Positions 52,703 to 61,748 are shown, numbered from the stretch's first letter. The stretch: DNA of 64,000 bases from an uncultured Candidatus Melainabacteria bacterium (GCA_947570135.1 CANOTP010000007.1:1-64000), one strand, 5' to 3'. Made by a program: numbers and translations. Notes: generated from the letters alone by a model not told the origin.

Positions 52703-54475
52703 ATGGCAAAAATCAGACAGTTATCAAAACATTTAATAAACCAAATTGCAGCAGGAGAGGTTATTGAACGTCCTGCATCTGTTGTAAAAGAGTTAACAGA
52801 AAACTCGGTTGATGCGGGAGCAAAAAGAGTGAGTATCGAAATTACAAACGATTGCCGCGATATAAGGGTTGCTGATAACGGTTCGGGAATTCATCCTGAT
52901 GAGATTACGCTTGCGTTTTCAAAACATGCGACAAGTAAATTGCAGGAAGATGATGATTTATTTGATATTCATACGCTCGGGTTTCGCGGGGAAGCTTTGG
53001 CAAGTATTATTTCTATTGCAAAATTAACCTGTATAACCCGTACAAAGGATTTTGAAACAGGTAAAAAAGTTCGTTGTGAAAACTCAGAAGTTTATGAAAC
53101 AGAAACGGGGTGTGCTGTCGGTACAATTATGGAAGTTAAGGATTTGTTTTATAACGTTCCTGTTCGTTTGAAGTTTATGAAAAATCCTAACACCGAGTTT
53201 TCTTATATTCAGGAAGTTGTGCAAACTATCGCGCTTTCTCATCCTGCTGTGGCGATTGAGCTTAAGAAAAACGGTAAAACCGTGTTAAAAACAACGGGTC
53301 AAGGTAATTTAACCCAAACTATTAAAGAAGTTTTTTCATCCGATGTAACAAATAATTTAAAAGAAGTTCTAAAATCCGATGACCTTTCAGGGCTTAGAAT
53401 AAGCGGATTTGTAAGCACACCTGATTACACCCGTTCAAGTAAGAAAAATTACCATATTTACATTAATTCTCGAGGGGTTAAGTGTCCTGTTTTTCAAAAA
53501 TCCATTGATATGGTGTATAAAAACCTGACCGCGAATAACAAATACCCGTTTGTGGTTTTGAACCTTGAAATTCCGACAACTGATGTTGATGTTAACGTTC
53601 ACCCGACAAAAAAAGAGGTCAGGTATAAGAATCCTAACCAGATTTATAACTTTATTTATTCAGCGATTCAAGCAGGTTTGGCTAATTATGTTGAAAAAAA
53701 TGTCACACCGATTGGGGCTGCTGTTGTGCCTGAAACTCAAGACGAGCCGATTAAGGTTATAGAGTTTCCTGTTAATAATTCAAATAAAGATTTTTATGTT
53801 GATACGAAATCAGATACAATGTTTATCACGGATTCCGAGATGGAGAAATTAGAGCAAAAGCAAACTGCTGCAGTCAGTCAACAAACTATTTTTACGCCTG
53901 ATGAGGTTTGTGAAGATGAGCAGAAAGATAACGTAATCGGTCAATATCACGATACTTATATTTTAATTGACACGGAAGAAGGTTTGGAGATAGTTGATCA
54001 GCATATCGCAGAAGAACGTTATATTTATGAAAAACTGAAAGAAGAAAAAAATGTTGTTTCTCAAATGCTTTTTGTATCTGACGTTATTGAAGTTTCAGCA
54101 AGTGAGATTGAACTTATTAAAGAAAACCTTGAAAAATTTGAGCGTTTCGGGTACGGAATAGAGTTTTTGAGTGATAAAGAGTTGATTTTTAGAAAAGTTC
54201 CGCAAATGTTGTCAAAAACCAATCCAAAAGATATTTTAGCTGATATTTTGGATAATATCGAAGGTGATATTGATAATTTGGAAGAAAAAATTCTGATTAC
54301 AACATCTTGCAAGGCTGCTGTGAAAGCTAATACAAAGCTTTCAATCTGGCAGATGCAGGATATTATAAAAAAATGGCGTACGACAAAAATGCCTTATACT
54401 TGTCCGCACGGAAGAACTATTTCAAAAGTTATTCCGCATAAGGAACTTGCGGGATTTTTCCAGAGGGCTAAGTAG
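52703..54475 (+). CDS. mutL: DNA mismatch repair protein MutL
   Basis: 590 residues. GHKL ATPase: ENSVDAGAKRVSIEI, DNGSGIHPDEI, GFRGEALASI; transducer domain to about 330; C-terminal dimerisation domain with DQHIAEERYIYE (about 432), the endonuclease metal motif DQHA(X)2E(X)4E with Ile for Ala, plus CPHGRTIS near the end. So it is the endonuclease type of MutL. MutS is not in the window. glmU follows. Confidence 0.97.
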   Translation: MAKIRQLSKHLINQIAAGEVIERPASVVKELTENSVDAGAKRVSIEITNDCRDIRVADNGSGIHPDEITLAFSKHATSKLQEDDDLFDIHTLGFRGEALASIISIAKLTCITRTKDFETGKKVRCENSEVYETETGCAVGTIMEVKDLFYNVPVRLKFMKNPNTEFSYIQEVVQTIALSHPAVAIELKKNGKTVLKTTGQGNLTQTIKEVFSSDVTNNLKEVLKSDDLSGLRISGFVSTPDYTRSSKKNYHIYINSRGVKCPVFQKSIDMVYKNLTANNKYPFVVLNLEIPTTDVDVNVHPTKKEVRYKNPNQIYNFIYSAIQAGLANYVEKNVTPIGAAVVPETQDEPIKVIEFPVNNSNKDFYVDTKSDTMFITDSEMEKLEQKQTAAVSQQTIFTPDEVCEDEQKDNVIGQYHDTYILIDTEEGLEIVDQHIAEERYIYEKLKEEKNVVSQMLFVSDVIEVSASEIELIKENLEKFERFGYGIEFLSDKELIFRKVPQMLSKTNPKDILADILDNIEGDIDNLEEKILITTSCKAAVKANTKLSIWQMQDIIKKWRTTKMPYTCPHGRTISKVIPHKELAGFFQRAK

Positions 54476-54506
54476 GATATCGTCAACTAAAAGGAGAGAA
54501 AATAAA

Positions 54507-55784
54507 ATGAATATAAAAGCCGTAATACTTGCAGCAGGCAAAGGTACAAGAATGAAGTCTGTTACTACACCAAAAGTTTTACATGAAATTATGGGGAAAA
54601 CACTGCTCGGGTATGTTTTAGATAATGTGAAAAACTTTGTCTCAGAAGAGTTTGTAATTGTAGGACACCACGCGGATGAGGTTGAAAAGTTTGTGAAAGA
54701 TAATTATGATAACGCCAAAACAGTGCTTCAATCACCTCAATTAGGTACAGGACATGCAGTTTCAATGGTTTGTCCCGAGCTTAATGATTTTGACGGGCTT
54801 GTTTTAATTCTTTGCGGTGATACCCCGCTTGTAAGAGAAGAAACTTTGAAAGAGTTTATCGAATTTCACAAGTCAAAAAACTCCGATATTACGGTTATGA
54901 GTACGATTTTTGAGAACCCTTACGGATACGGTCGTATTATTCGCGAGGCTGATGATTCTTTAAAATGTATTGTTGAAGAAAAGGATGCGGATTCAGAGCA
55001 AAAAGCTGTGAAAGAAGTAAACGCAGGGATTTATTGTTTGAACTGGGGTAAGGTAAAAGCTGCGTTTGGACAGTTGCAAAGCAACAACGCTCAAGGGGAA
55101 TACTATTTAACTGATATTATTTCTTGGGGCAAGGCTCAGAATTTAAGTGTTAACGCTTATATTTTAGAAAACAGCGATGAAATTTTCGGGATTAATTCAA
55201 GATTAAACCTTGCGCAGGCTGCTAAGATGATGAACCGTCGCAACCTTGAAAAATACATGACAGAAGGAGTTACGATTGTTGACCCTGATTCGACATGGAT
55301 TAGCGAAGATACAACAATCGGGCAGGATACGATTATTTATCCCGCAACTTATATTGAAGGTAAAAATGTTATCGGAAAAAGCTGCAAAATCGGACCTTGC
55401 GCACATTTAAGAGGCGGGGTTGAGGTTTTGGATAATGTTAAAATCGGTAATTTTGTTGAAGTTAAAAAGGCAAAAATTTCTTCAAACACAAATGTCGGAC
55501 ATCTTTCTTATATCGGGGATGCAGAACTTGGCGAGCGTGTTAATATCGGTGCGGGAACGATTACGGCAAATTACAATCCGCTCACTAAGGTCAAATCAAA
55601 AACGGTTTTGAAAGATGATGTAAAAATCGGTTCAAACTCTGTTCTTGTTGCACCGGTAACTGTTGAGGAGGGTGCAAATGTCGGAGCTGGTGGAATCATA
55701 ACAAAAAATGTCCCGTCATGGGCGCTTGCTCTAACCCGTTCACCGCTAAAGGTTCTGGAAAACTGGGTTAAAAGGGTTAAATAA
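54507..55784 (+). CDS. glmU: Bifunctional UDP-GlcNAc synthesis enzyme GlmU
   Basis: 425 residues from the ATG at 54507 (AAAAGGAGAG upstream; the frame is open 20 codons further). N-terminal uridyltransferase LAAGKGTRMKS, GTGHAV, CGDTPLV; C-terminal left-handed beta helix with GAGTITANYN and acetyl-CoA-site residues. Makes UDP-N-acetylglucosamine for peptidoglycan and lipopolysaccharide. Ends 15 bp from the convergent hydG stop. Confidence 0.96.
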   Translation: MNIKAVILAAGKGTRMKSVTTPKVLHEIMGKTLLGYVLDNVKNFVSEEFVIVGHHADEVEKFVKDNYDNAKTVLQSPQLGTGHAVSMVCPELNDFDGLVLILCGDTPLVREETLKEFIEFHKSKNSDITVMSTIFENPYGYGRIIREADDSLKCIVEEKDADSEQKAVKEVNAGIYCLNWGKVKAAFGQLQSNNAQGEYYLTDIISWGKAQNLSVNAYILENSDEIFGINSRLNLAQAAKMMNRRNLEKYMTEGVTIVDPDSTWISEDTTIGQDTIIYPATYIEGKNVIGKSCKIGPCAHLRGGVEVLDNVKIGNFVEVKKAKISSNTNVGHLSYIGDAELGERVNIGAGTITANYNPLTKVKSKTVLKDDVKIGSNSVLVAPVTVEEGANVGAGGIITKNVPSWALALTRSPLKVLENWVKRVK

Positions 55785-55798
55785 GCTTTATTCCATTA

Positions 55799-57220
55799 TT
55801 AGAAACGAAAATCACGTTGACCTTGGGAAATTTTCTCAAGGTTTTCGTTTAATACGGGAGCAATTTTCTTGTCTGCAAGTTTTGCCAATTCGTTTTTGAT
55901 AACATCTTCACCGACTTTTTTTGTTTCAGGTGAGGCATAGTCTTCCAAATATTCTTTCAGCGTCATAAGAGCGTTCGGGTGGCAGAAGTTATGAATCTGT
56001 TGTTCCTTACAGATTGCCATAAACCTGTCGCCAACTCTTCCTTCCCTGTAACAAGCTGTGCAAAAACTCGGTACATAGTCAAGTTCCATAAGCCATTTTA
56101 AAACTTCATCAAGTGTTCTTCTGTCGGTTACTTCAAATTGTGCAGTATCTTCTTCTGACTCGTTTTCAGGATGAGCGTACCCGCCTACACTTGTTTTTGA
56201 ACCTCCGCTAATTTGTGAAATTCCGAGTTGTAAAACTCTTTCTCTGCATTTTTGTGATTCGCGGGTTGAAATTATCATTCCCGTATATGGAACTGCTATA
56301 CGAATACAAGCAATAATTTTTGCAAATGTATCATCATCAATTCCGTTATCAAATGTTGAAGGGTCAATATCATCAGCTTTTCTTATTCTCGGAACAGAAA
56401 TTGTATGCGGCCCGACACCATATACGGCTTCTAAGTGTTCTGCGTGCATTAAAAGTGCAGAAAATTCATAACGATACAGTTCTAAACCGAACAAAACTCC
56501 TAATCCGACATCATCAATTCCGCCCTGCATCGCTCTATCCATGGCTTCCGTGTGGTACGCGTAATTATGTTTTGGTCCTGTCGGGTGGAGCCGCTCGTAT
56601 GTTTCTTTGTTATAAGTTTCCTGGAACAGAATGTATGTTCCGATTCCAGCTTCTTTCAGTTTTCTGTAGTTTTCAACCGTTGTTGCTGCAATATTAACGT
56701 TAGCCCTGCGGATTGCTCCGTTTTTATGGTGGATTGAATATATTGTTTTAAGTGATTCCAAAACGTATTCAATCGGGTTATTAACGGGGTCTTCGCCTGT
56801 TTCGATTGCTAAACGCTTATGACCCATATCTTGAAGTGCTATAACTTCTTCTCTGATTTCATCCTGAGTCATTTTTTTGCGCGGAATATGTTTATTTTTA
56901 GCGTGGTAAGGGCAATAAACGCATCCGTTTACGCAATAGTTTGAAAGATATAACGGTGCAAAAAGTACAATTCTGTTTCCGTAGTAATCCTGTTTAATTT
57001 TTTTTGCAAGTTCAAAAATTTCGTTATTTTTTTCTTCAATTTCGCAATCTAACAAAACGGCTGCTTCCCTGTGAGTTAAACCTTTCCCGAGTTTTGCTTT
57101 ATTGATAATTTTATCAATAAGTTCAATATTATTTTTGTTTTCCTGCGCGTATCGTAAGGTTTCTAAAACCTCGTTATGATCAATAAATTCTTCTGCTTTT
57201 GCGGATTTTGGATTGTACAT
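55799..57220 (-). CDS. hydG: [FeFe]-hydrogenase maturase HydG (radical SAM tyrosine lyase)
   Basis: 473 residues. Radical SAM cysteines in YCVNGCVYCPYH (about 92-103), then the HydG-specific C-terminal cluster motif CTACYREGRVGDRFM with a further Cys in IHNFCHPNA. Other matches: ETGEDPVNNPIEYV, FQETYNKETYERLHP. It splits tyrosine to give the CO and CN ligands of the H-cluster. AAGGAAGAAATTAT precedes the start. HydF is at 33.5 kb; HydE and the structural gene are outside. Confidence 0.95.
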   Translation of the reverse strand: MYNPKSAKAEEFIDHNEVLETLRYAQENKNNIELIDKIINKAKLGKGLTHREAAVLLDCEIEEKNNEIFELAKKIKQDYYGNRIVLFAPLYLSNYCVNGCVYCPYHAKNKHIPRKKMTQDEIREEVIALQDMGHKRLAIETGEDPVNNPIEYVLESLKTIYSIHHKNGAIRRANVNIAATTVENYRKLKEAGIGTYILFQETYNKETYERLHPTGPKHNYAYHTEAMDRAMQGGIDDVGLGVLFGLELYRYEFSALLMHAEHLEAVYGVGPHTISVPRIRKADDIDPSTFDNGIDDDTFAKIIACIRIAVPYTGMIISTRESQKCRERVLQLGISQISGGSKTSVGGYAHPENESEEDTAQFEVTDRRTLDEVLKWLMELDYVPSFCTACYREGRVGDRFMAICKEQQIHNFCHPNALMTLKEYLEDYASPETKKVGEDVIKNELAKLADKKIAPVLNENLEKISQGQRDFRF

Positions 57221-57270
57221 ATAATTTCTTCCTTAAGTATATTAATAATAAAACTTTAAGGCAAAAAGTA

Positions 57271-57292
57271 AAGTCGGGTTTTTGCCCGACTT
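57271..57292 (-). terminator. Terminator after the 57304-59499 gene run
   Basis: AAGTCGGG pairs with CCCGACTT with a 6-nt loop; on the minus strand TTACTTTTTGC follows. It ends transcripts reading from 59499 down to 57304. Confidence 0.8.
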
Positions 57293-57303
57293 CTAAAAAC
57301 TTA

Positions 57304-57591
57304 TTAAATTCTGTTTTTCCAAACCCCGCCTTTTCTGTCAACAAGCGCGTCATAACAAGACCAAATTCTAAATACACCTGTTAGTCCTAAAACTGCGTGA
57401 GTAACATTTTTTTCTTTAGTGTTGTGGTTAACAGCTTGTCCGATACCCGGCCAAATAAACAGTGATAAAGCTGCCGCACCGACAGAACGTCCTGAAACTT
57501 CACCGTCAGTTCCGTGAGTTCCGCCTGCAAATGCAGGAACGCCTAATGTTAACATTGATAATGCAATAACTGATAATAATACTTTTTTCAT
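57304..57591 (-). CDS. Small exported hypothetical protein
   Basis: 95 residues, signal peptide ending AFA (residue 22), then Gly-rich GGTHGTDGEVSGRS and a hydrophobic stretch ALSLFIWPGIGQAV. A GGAGGAAAGT site precedes it. Paired with the TonB-like gene upstream, 9 bp apart. No family recognised. Confidence 0.65.
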   Translation of the reverse strand: MKKVLLSVIALSMLTLGVPAFAGGTHGTDGEVSGRSVGAAALSLFIWPGIGQAVNHNTKEKNVTHAVLGLTGVFRIWSCYDALVDRKGGVWKNRI

Positions 57592-57600
57592 ACTTTCCTC

Positions 57601-57972
57601 CTATTGTTTTCCGTTTTTCCCGTATACGTTATAATCAAATGTGAATTGAACATCAATTGAATCCTTATCAAATCCCGTCGGTAACGGTCTGAATTTTGTT
57701 TTTTTAACAGCTTTTATTGCAGCTGAGTCTGTTTTTTTATCGCCTGAACTTTTAAATATTGAAACATTTTTAAGAGTTCCGTCTTTTTTTATTGTATAAA
57801 AAACTGTTGTATGAGTTGAGTGACCGACTCTTTGCGGTTCCCAATTAAGTTTGATATTTCGCTGCATTTCTCTCATATACGGACCAAAGTCAACATTCGG
57901 TTCGTCAGCAAATACGCTGACACCTGTCAACATAATCAATACAGCAACTGCTGTTAATAATTTTTTTATCAT
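57601..57972 (-). CDS. Exported TonB-C-terminal-like protein
   Basis: 123 residues, signal peptide ending VFA (residue 22). The mature part carries the TonB C-terminal pattern: MREMQRNIKLNWEPQ, VFYTIKKDGTLKNVSIFKSS, DSAAIKAVKKTKFRPLP. No proline-rich linker or membrane helix, so it is a free periplasmic TonB-fold protein rather than a true energy transducer. AAAAGGAATTAAG precedes the start. Confidence 0.8.
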   Translation of the reverse strand: MIKKLLTAVAVLIMLTGVSVFADEPNVDFGPYMREMQRNIKLNWEPQRVGHSTHTTVFYTIKKDGTLKNVSIFKSSGDKKTDSAAIKAVKKTKFRPLPTGFDKDSIDVQFTFDYNVYGKNGKQ

Positions 57973-57983
57973 CTTAATTCCTT

Positions 57984-59042
57984 TTATTTTTTGAAAGCTT
58001 CTGCGATTGATTTTGTGTAATCAGGGCGCAGAATCCCTTTTTCCGTTATAATTCCCGCGATAAGTTCGTGCGGTGTCACGTCAAACCCGGGATTTATAAT
58101 ATTAACCCCTTCAGCACAAATCGGTTTTCCGTTGATGTGTGTAACCTCATCATGTGAACGCTCTTCTATTACTATATCATCTCCTGATTTTATGCTTGTG
58201 TCAATAGTTGATAAAGGAGCCGCAACATAAAACGGTATATTATGATATTTTGCCGCAATTGCAACGGTATAGGTTCCGATTTTATTAGCAGCATCTCCGT
58301 TTGCCGCGATTCTGTCTGCACCCACACAAACCATATCTATCATACCTTTTTTCATGAAATATGAACACATCCCGTCAGTAATCAAAGTTACTGGGATTCC
58401 GTCCATAGTAAGTTCAAGTGTGGTAATTCTTGCACCTTGCTGGCGCGGTCTTGTTTCATCCGCAAAAACCTGCACGGTAGGGTCGTTTGCAAAAGCCGAA
58501 CGAACAACTCCCAATGCCGTTCCATATCCGACTGTTGCTAAAGCTCCCGCATTACAATGAGTCAGTATTGTTGCGCCTTTTGGAACAACTTCGGCCCCGT
58601 AATCACCGATTTTTTTATTGATTTCGATATCTTCAAGTTCAAGTTTTTTACCGTTTTCTTTTAATTTTTCGATAAGCTCTTTTATATCATCTGTAGAATT
58701 TCTTATAATATCTTTTTGTTTTTCAACCGCCCACATAAGATTTACTGCTGTTGGGCGCGCACTTGCCATATAATCTGCTTTTTCTAAAAGTTTTGTAATA
58801 AATTCATCATGCGTTAAGTTTTGTTTTTCAAGTTCCTGAGCATAAAGCACAACCCCGTGAGCTCCTGCAATCCCGATAGCAGGTGCCCCGCGAACTATCA
58901 TTGTTTTTATCGCGTCAAACATGTCCTGTCCGTTTGTTATATTAACATATTCAAAATGTTCGGGAAATTTTGTCTGGTCAACCATTCTTGAATACGTGTC
59001 AATCCATTCGATTGTTCTTATTTTTGATGTAAATTCAGCCAT
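57984..59042 (-). CDS. mtnA: Methylthioribose-1-phosphate isomerase MtnA
   Basis: 352 residues from the ATG at 59042, behind AAAGGAACAAATAAA. RGAPAIGIAGAHGVVLYA, HCNAGALATVGYGTALGV, DETRPRQQGARITTLEL and VGADRIAANGDAANKIGT fit MtnA closely. Catalyses methylthioribose-1-phosphate to methylthioribulose-1-phosphate in methionine salvage; the other salvage genes are not in the window. Stands next to a membrane protein (59044) and the TonB-like gene. Confidence 0.93.
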   Translation of the reverse strand: MAEFTSKIRTIEWIDTYSRMVDQTKFPEHFEYVNITNGQDMFDAIKTMIVRGAPAIGIAGAHGVVLYAQELEKQNLTHDEFITKLLEKADYMASARPTAVNLMWAVEKQKDIIRNSTDDIKELIEKLKENGKKLELEDIEINKKIGDYGAEVVPKGATILTHCNAGALATVGYGTALGVVRSAFANDPTVQVFADETRPRQQGARITTLELTMDGIPVTLITDGMCSYFMKKGMIDMVCVGADRIAANGDAANKIGTYTVAIAAKYHNIPFYVAAPLSTIDTSIKSGDDIVIEERSHDEVTHINGKPICAEGVNIINPGFDVTPHELIAGIITEKGILRPDYTKSIAEAFKK

Positions 59043-59043
59043 T

Positions 59044-59499
59044 TTATTTGTTCCTTTTTTCATACATATCTCTGATAAAATCTATTATATAATGGGTTGC
59101 AAGCCCAGTGAACGCGTTTGTTGTTGCACACAAAACACCGACAAAAATTATAAAAGTGATTAAAAGCCACACAGGTGAGTTTGTAATCATTGCAGATAAA
59201 AACATGTTAGGTGTAATTTTAAACCCTACAGCCAGAATCCACGTGATAAATACAAAAACCGACGAAAAAGTTAAGTTTGCGCAAAAACCTGACAATGCTC
59301 CAAATACAATACTGTCAACAACAGATGTCAGGTCAAATTTTCCGTCCATAATCATATAAACCATAACAGCGGGCGCTGCAAAAAGTAAAATTAAAATCAA
59401 CATAACCAAACCGACATGCGGAATCGGAGCAAGAATCCCTAAAACTGCGCCAAGTATTAAGCTTAATATAACAATTTGTTTAACTAAAGTTTTATTCAT
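59044..59499 (-). CDS. Small multi-pass membrane protein
   Basis: 151 residues, four hydrophobic helices (about 8-26, 30-50, 66-90, 103-128). No family recognised. Its end is 1 bp from the mtnA start, so the two are cotranscribed. Transporter accessory role possible only by location. Confidence 0.7.
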   Translation of the reverse strand: MNKTLVKQIVILSLILGAVLGILAPIPHVGLVMLILILLFAAPAVMVYMIMDGKFDLTSVVDSIVFGALSGFCANLTFSSVFVFITWILAVGFKITPNMFLSAMITNSPVWLLITFIIFVGVLCATTNAFTGLATHYIIDFIRDMYEKRNK

Positions 59500-59547
59500 A
59501 TCTTAAAATATTTTATCATTGATAAGATTAAAATACAATTGGAAAAT

Positions 59548-59559
59548 TCTATATATAGA
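59548..59559. promoter_or_regulatory. Palindromic operator, copy 1
   Basis: TCTATATATAGA, a perfect 12-bp palindrome, 35 bp before the XRE start at 59595; the left half recurs at 59588-59594 next to the start. The identical palindrome precedes the opposing XRE gene at 60203-60214. Confidence 0.65.
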
Positions 59560-59594
59560 CATAGTAATTATAAGATTATTTGTATATTCTATAT

Positions 59595-59870
59595 ATGCAA
59601 CAGAATAATTCCAAAAAATCAGAAACCATTCGTGAAATCATAGCCGAAATCGTAAAAGAAGAGCGGCTTTCACAAAACAAGTCACAAAGATTAATCGCTG
59701 ATGAATATGATATTCAGCGTTCATTATTCAGCCGTGTTGAAAGCAGTAAAAACGAGCCGATGCTTATTTCGCTTTGGGTAATAAGTGAGGCTTTGGGGAT
59801 GAAGTTGTCTGATTTAATAAAAAAAGTTGAGTCAAGATTACCGAAAGGCTTTTCTTTGATTGAGAAATAA
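59595..59870 (+). CDS. XRE-family regulator, one of a convergent pair
   Basis: 91 residues from the ATG at 59595 (MQQNNSKKSE), selected because TATATT is exactly 6 nt before it; an ATG 5 codons upstream is open. HTH about 25-65 (LSQNKSQRLIADEYDIQRSL). Close paralog of 59891-60166 and related to 8602-8880. No ribosome-binding site. Confidence 0.85.
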   Translation: MQQNNSKKSETIREIIAEIVKEERLSQNKSQRLIADEYDIQRSLFSRVESSKNEPMLISLWVISEALGMKLSDLIKKVESRLPKGFSLIEK

Positions 59871-59890
59871 ATTGTTAATAAATGTTACTG

Positions 59891-60166
59891 CTATTTATCT
59901 ATTAAAATAATATTTTCTCCTAATTCTTTTTCTACTAACTGAAATAGCTCTGAGGGGTTGATTTCTAAAGCATTTGCAATTTTCCACAGAGAAAATAATT
60001 TAGGTTCGTTATTGCAGTTTTCAAGTCGACTTATCAGGGATTTTTGTATTTCGTATTCATCAGCGAAAATACGTTGTGACTTAGCTTTTTCTAATCGTTT
60101 ACCTTTAATTACTTTAGATAAAGCTATAAGTATTTGAGTTTCTTTTTCTGAAAGCTTTGGTTGCAT
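59891..60166 (-). CDS. XRE-family regulator, other member of the convergent pair
   Basis: 91 residues. HTH with AKSQRIFADEYEIQKSLISR nearly the same as the gene at 59595; ends ELGENIILIDK. The stops are 20 bp apart. Upstream carries the same TCTATATATAGA palindrome and a start region like that of the twin (ATTCTATGCATGCAACC against ATTCTATATATGCAACA). Confidence 0.85.
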   Translation of the reverse strand: MQPKLSEKETQILIALSKVIKGKRLEKAKSQRIFADEYEIQKSLISRLENCNNEPKLFSLWKIANALEINPSELFQLVEKELGENIILIDK

Positions 60167-60202
60167 GCATAGAATTTCAGTGGTAAACTTTGATAAAGGT
60201 TA

Positions 60203-60214
60203 TCTATATATAGA
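60203..60214. promoter_or_regulatory. Palindromic operator, copy 2
   Basis: TCTATATATAGA, identical to 59548-59559, 37 bp upstream of the start at 60166. The mirror placement suggests that the two regulators bind both sites. Confidence 0.65.
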
Positions 60215-60314
60215 ACCATTTTAGAGTATAGTTTTATTAGGAAGACATAATGTATTGTAATAATAAATTAGGAAATTCATCTTATTATTTCAGGTGGATT
60301 GACGAGGTATGATT

Positions 60315-60791
60315 TTAATTAATTGAAGTATTTCTCGTATAACAAATCGCGATAGCAATCGAGTCAACAGTATCATCAAGCTTTGGTAATTTGTCTGTGC
60401 CAAGACTCAGTTTAACCATTTGTTCAACTTCTTTTTTACTTGCGCGGCCGTATCCTGTAAGAATTTGTTTTACTTCCATAGGGGTGTATTCATAAATCGG
60501 GATTTTGTATTTTTCAAGTACGGTTAAAATAACTCCGCGCGCGTGCGCAACAGGCATGACGGTTGTCTGGTTTCTGAAAAAAAACAATTTTTCTATTGCA
60601 CAAACATCGGGCTTATATTTTTCAACAAGAGAGTTCATATCGTTAAAGATTTCCAATAATCTTGATGATTCTCTTGTTCCTTTTTGGGTTTGGATTGAAC
60701 CTGAGTTTAGCAAATTAATATTTTTGCCGTCAAATTCAACGACACTGTATCCGACTATTGCCATTCCCGGGTCTATTCCTAATATCTTCAT
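60315..60791 (-). CDS. ruvC: Holliday junction resolvase RuvC
   Basis: 158 residues. Catalytic acidic residues in ILGIDPGMAIVGY, AIEKLFFFRN, and DDTVDSIAIAICY; QTTVMPVAHARGV and YTPMEVKQILTGYGRASK also match. Cleaves Holliday junctions with RuvAB. TAGAAT is exactly 6 nt before the ATG; no ribosome-binding site. Confidence 0.96.
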   Translation of the reverse strand: MKILGIDPGMAIVGYSVVEFDGKNINLLNSGSIQTQKGTRESSRLLEIFNDMNSLVEKYKPDVCAIEKLFFFRNQTTVMPVAHARGVILTVLEKYKIPIYEYTPMEVKQILTGYGRASKKEVEQMVKLSLGTDKLPKLDDTVDSIAIAICYTRNTSIN

Positions 60792-60811
60792 AGGTTTATT
60801 CTATCAAAAAC

Positions 60812-60833
60812 GCGGCGGATTGTCATCCGCCGC
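60812..60833 (-). terminator. Terminator after the Hsp20-like gene
   Basis: GCGGCGGAT pairs with ATCCGCCGC around a TGTC loop; on the minus strand GTTTTTGATAG follows. It sits between the Hsp20-like stop (60843) and the ruvC -10 region, so ruvC has its own promoter. Confidence 0.8.
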
Positions 60834-60842
60834 GGCTTATAT

Positions 60843-61421
60843 TTAATCATCGTTTTCTTCGTTATTATCTTTATTCTCACCAATTGGAATTGTTATTATG
60901 TAATAATTTCCGTTGGTTTCTTTTGTTAAATCAGCAAGTCTTACGTTGTTGCCAAACATATAGTGCTGTTGAAATTCCGAGATTTGCTCGTTGTTTTTTG
61001 TTTTTCTGATTGAACGGCCGTTGATTGTTAAGATATTACCGTTTGTTGTGACTTGAACATTGTTTTCGTTATTGTCAAACGCTCTTAAATCGATGATAAC
61101 CTTGTAAAAATCTTTTGATTGTTCAAGGTGAATAACATGAGCACTTTTGCGTGAAAAGTCTTTTCCTTCCTTAAACATCATTCTGTCCATTTGGCGTATG
61201 TCTTTAAACATACGGTGTTCCATTCTTGCAGGGTTCATAAATTCAGGGCTGAAAAATCTTTTGAAATGCCAGTCTGCAACAACATAAAATGCACAAAATG
61301 CTCCTAAAAAGATTAATAATCCTGTTAATAGTGTTTTCATTAATGGATGATTTGAACACATCGGGCGGTACTCCTCTTTTACTTTTACCGTCTCTTCATT
61401 GTAGTTTTGATTTTCTTCCAT
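60843..61421 (-). CDS. Membrane-anchored Hsp20/alpha-crystallin-like protein
   Basis: 192 residues from the ATG at 61421 (AAAGGAG 6 nt upstream). A membrane helix at about 28-47 (TLLTGLLIFLGAFCAFYVVA) precedes a His/Met-rich segment (RMEHRMFKDIRQMDRMMFKE) and an alpha-crystallin-like domain (FYKVIIDLRAFDNNENNVQV, NILTINGRSIRK, YYIITIPIG). Soluble Hsp20s lack such an anchor. Acidic tail. Possibly a periplasmic holdase. Confidence 0.8.
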   Translation of the reverse strand: MEENQNYNEETVKVKEEYRPMCSNHPLMKTLLTGLLIFLGAFCAFYVVADWHFKRFFSPEFMNPARMEHRMFKDIRQMDRMMFKEGKDFSRKSAHVIHLEQSKDFYKVIIDLRAFDNNENNVQVTTNGNILTINGRSIRKTKNNEQISEFQQHYMFGNNVRLADLTKETNGNYYIITIPIGENKDNNEENDD

Positions 61422-61559
61422 ATTAGCTCCTTTCAAATTAATCTTATTTCTTTAACAGCTTTTCACAATACCCGATTAGGGGTGCCAATTTGAACAGTTT
61501 GTTGCTTGATAAAATAATTTTGCTATGTTATTATATTGAACAAGAAAGGTTGAGATGAC

Positions 61560-61748
61560 ATGGCTAAAATTCTGGTAACTATGCCTGATGAATTTTTAAA
61601 TAAAGTAGACGGACTTGCTGATACCGAACGCTGTTCAAGAAGTGAGCTTATTAGAGAGGCTTTAAGAAATTATATGCGCAGAGTTTCAAAACAGCAGCTT
61701 GAAAATGCTTCCCGTAATGCTGAAATATTGGAAGATATTTTAGGCTAA
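61560..61748 (+). CDS. Ribbon-helix-helix (CopG-type) DNA-binding protein
   Basis: 62 residues. MAKILVTMPDEFLNKVDGLA then CSRSELIREALRNYMRR is the classic RHS fold. AAAGGTTGAGATGAC precedes the start. No toxin gene follows; the next gene is convergent (4-bp overlap of stops). Antitoxin-like or simple repressor. Confidence 0.88.
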   Translation: MAKILVTMPDEFLNKVDGLADTERCSRSELIREALRNYMRRVSKQQLENASRNAEILEDILG

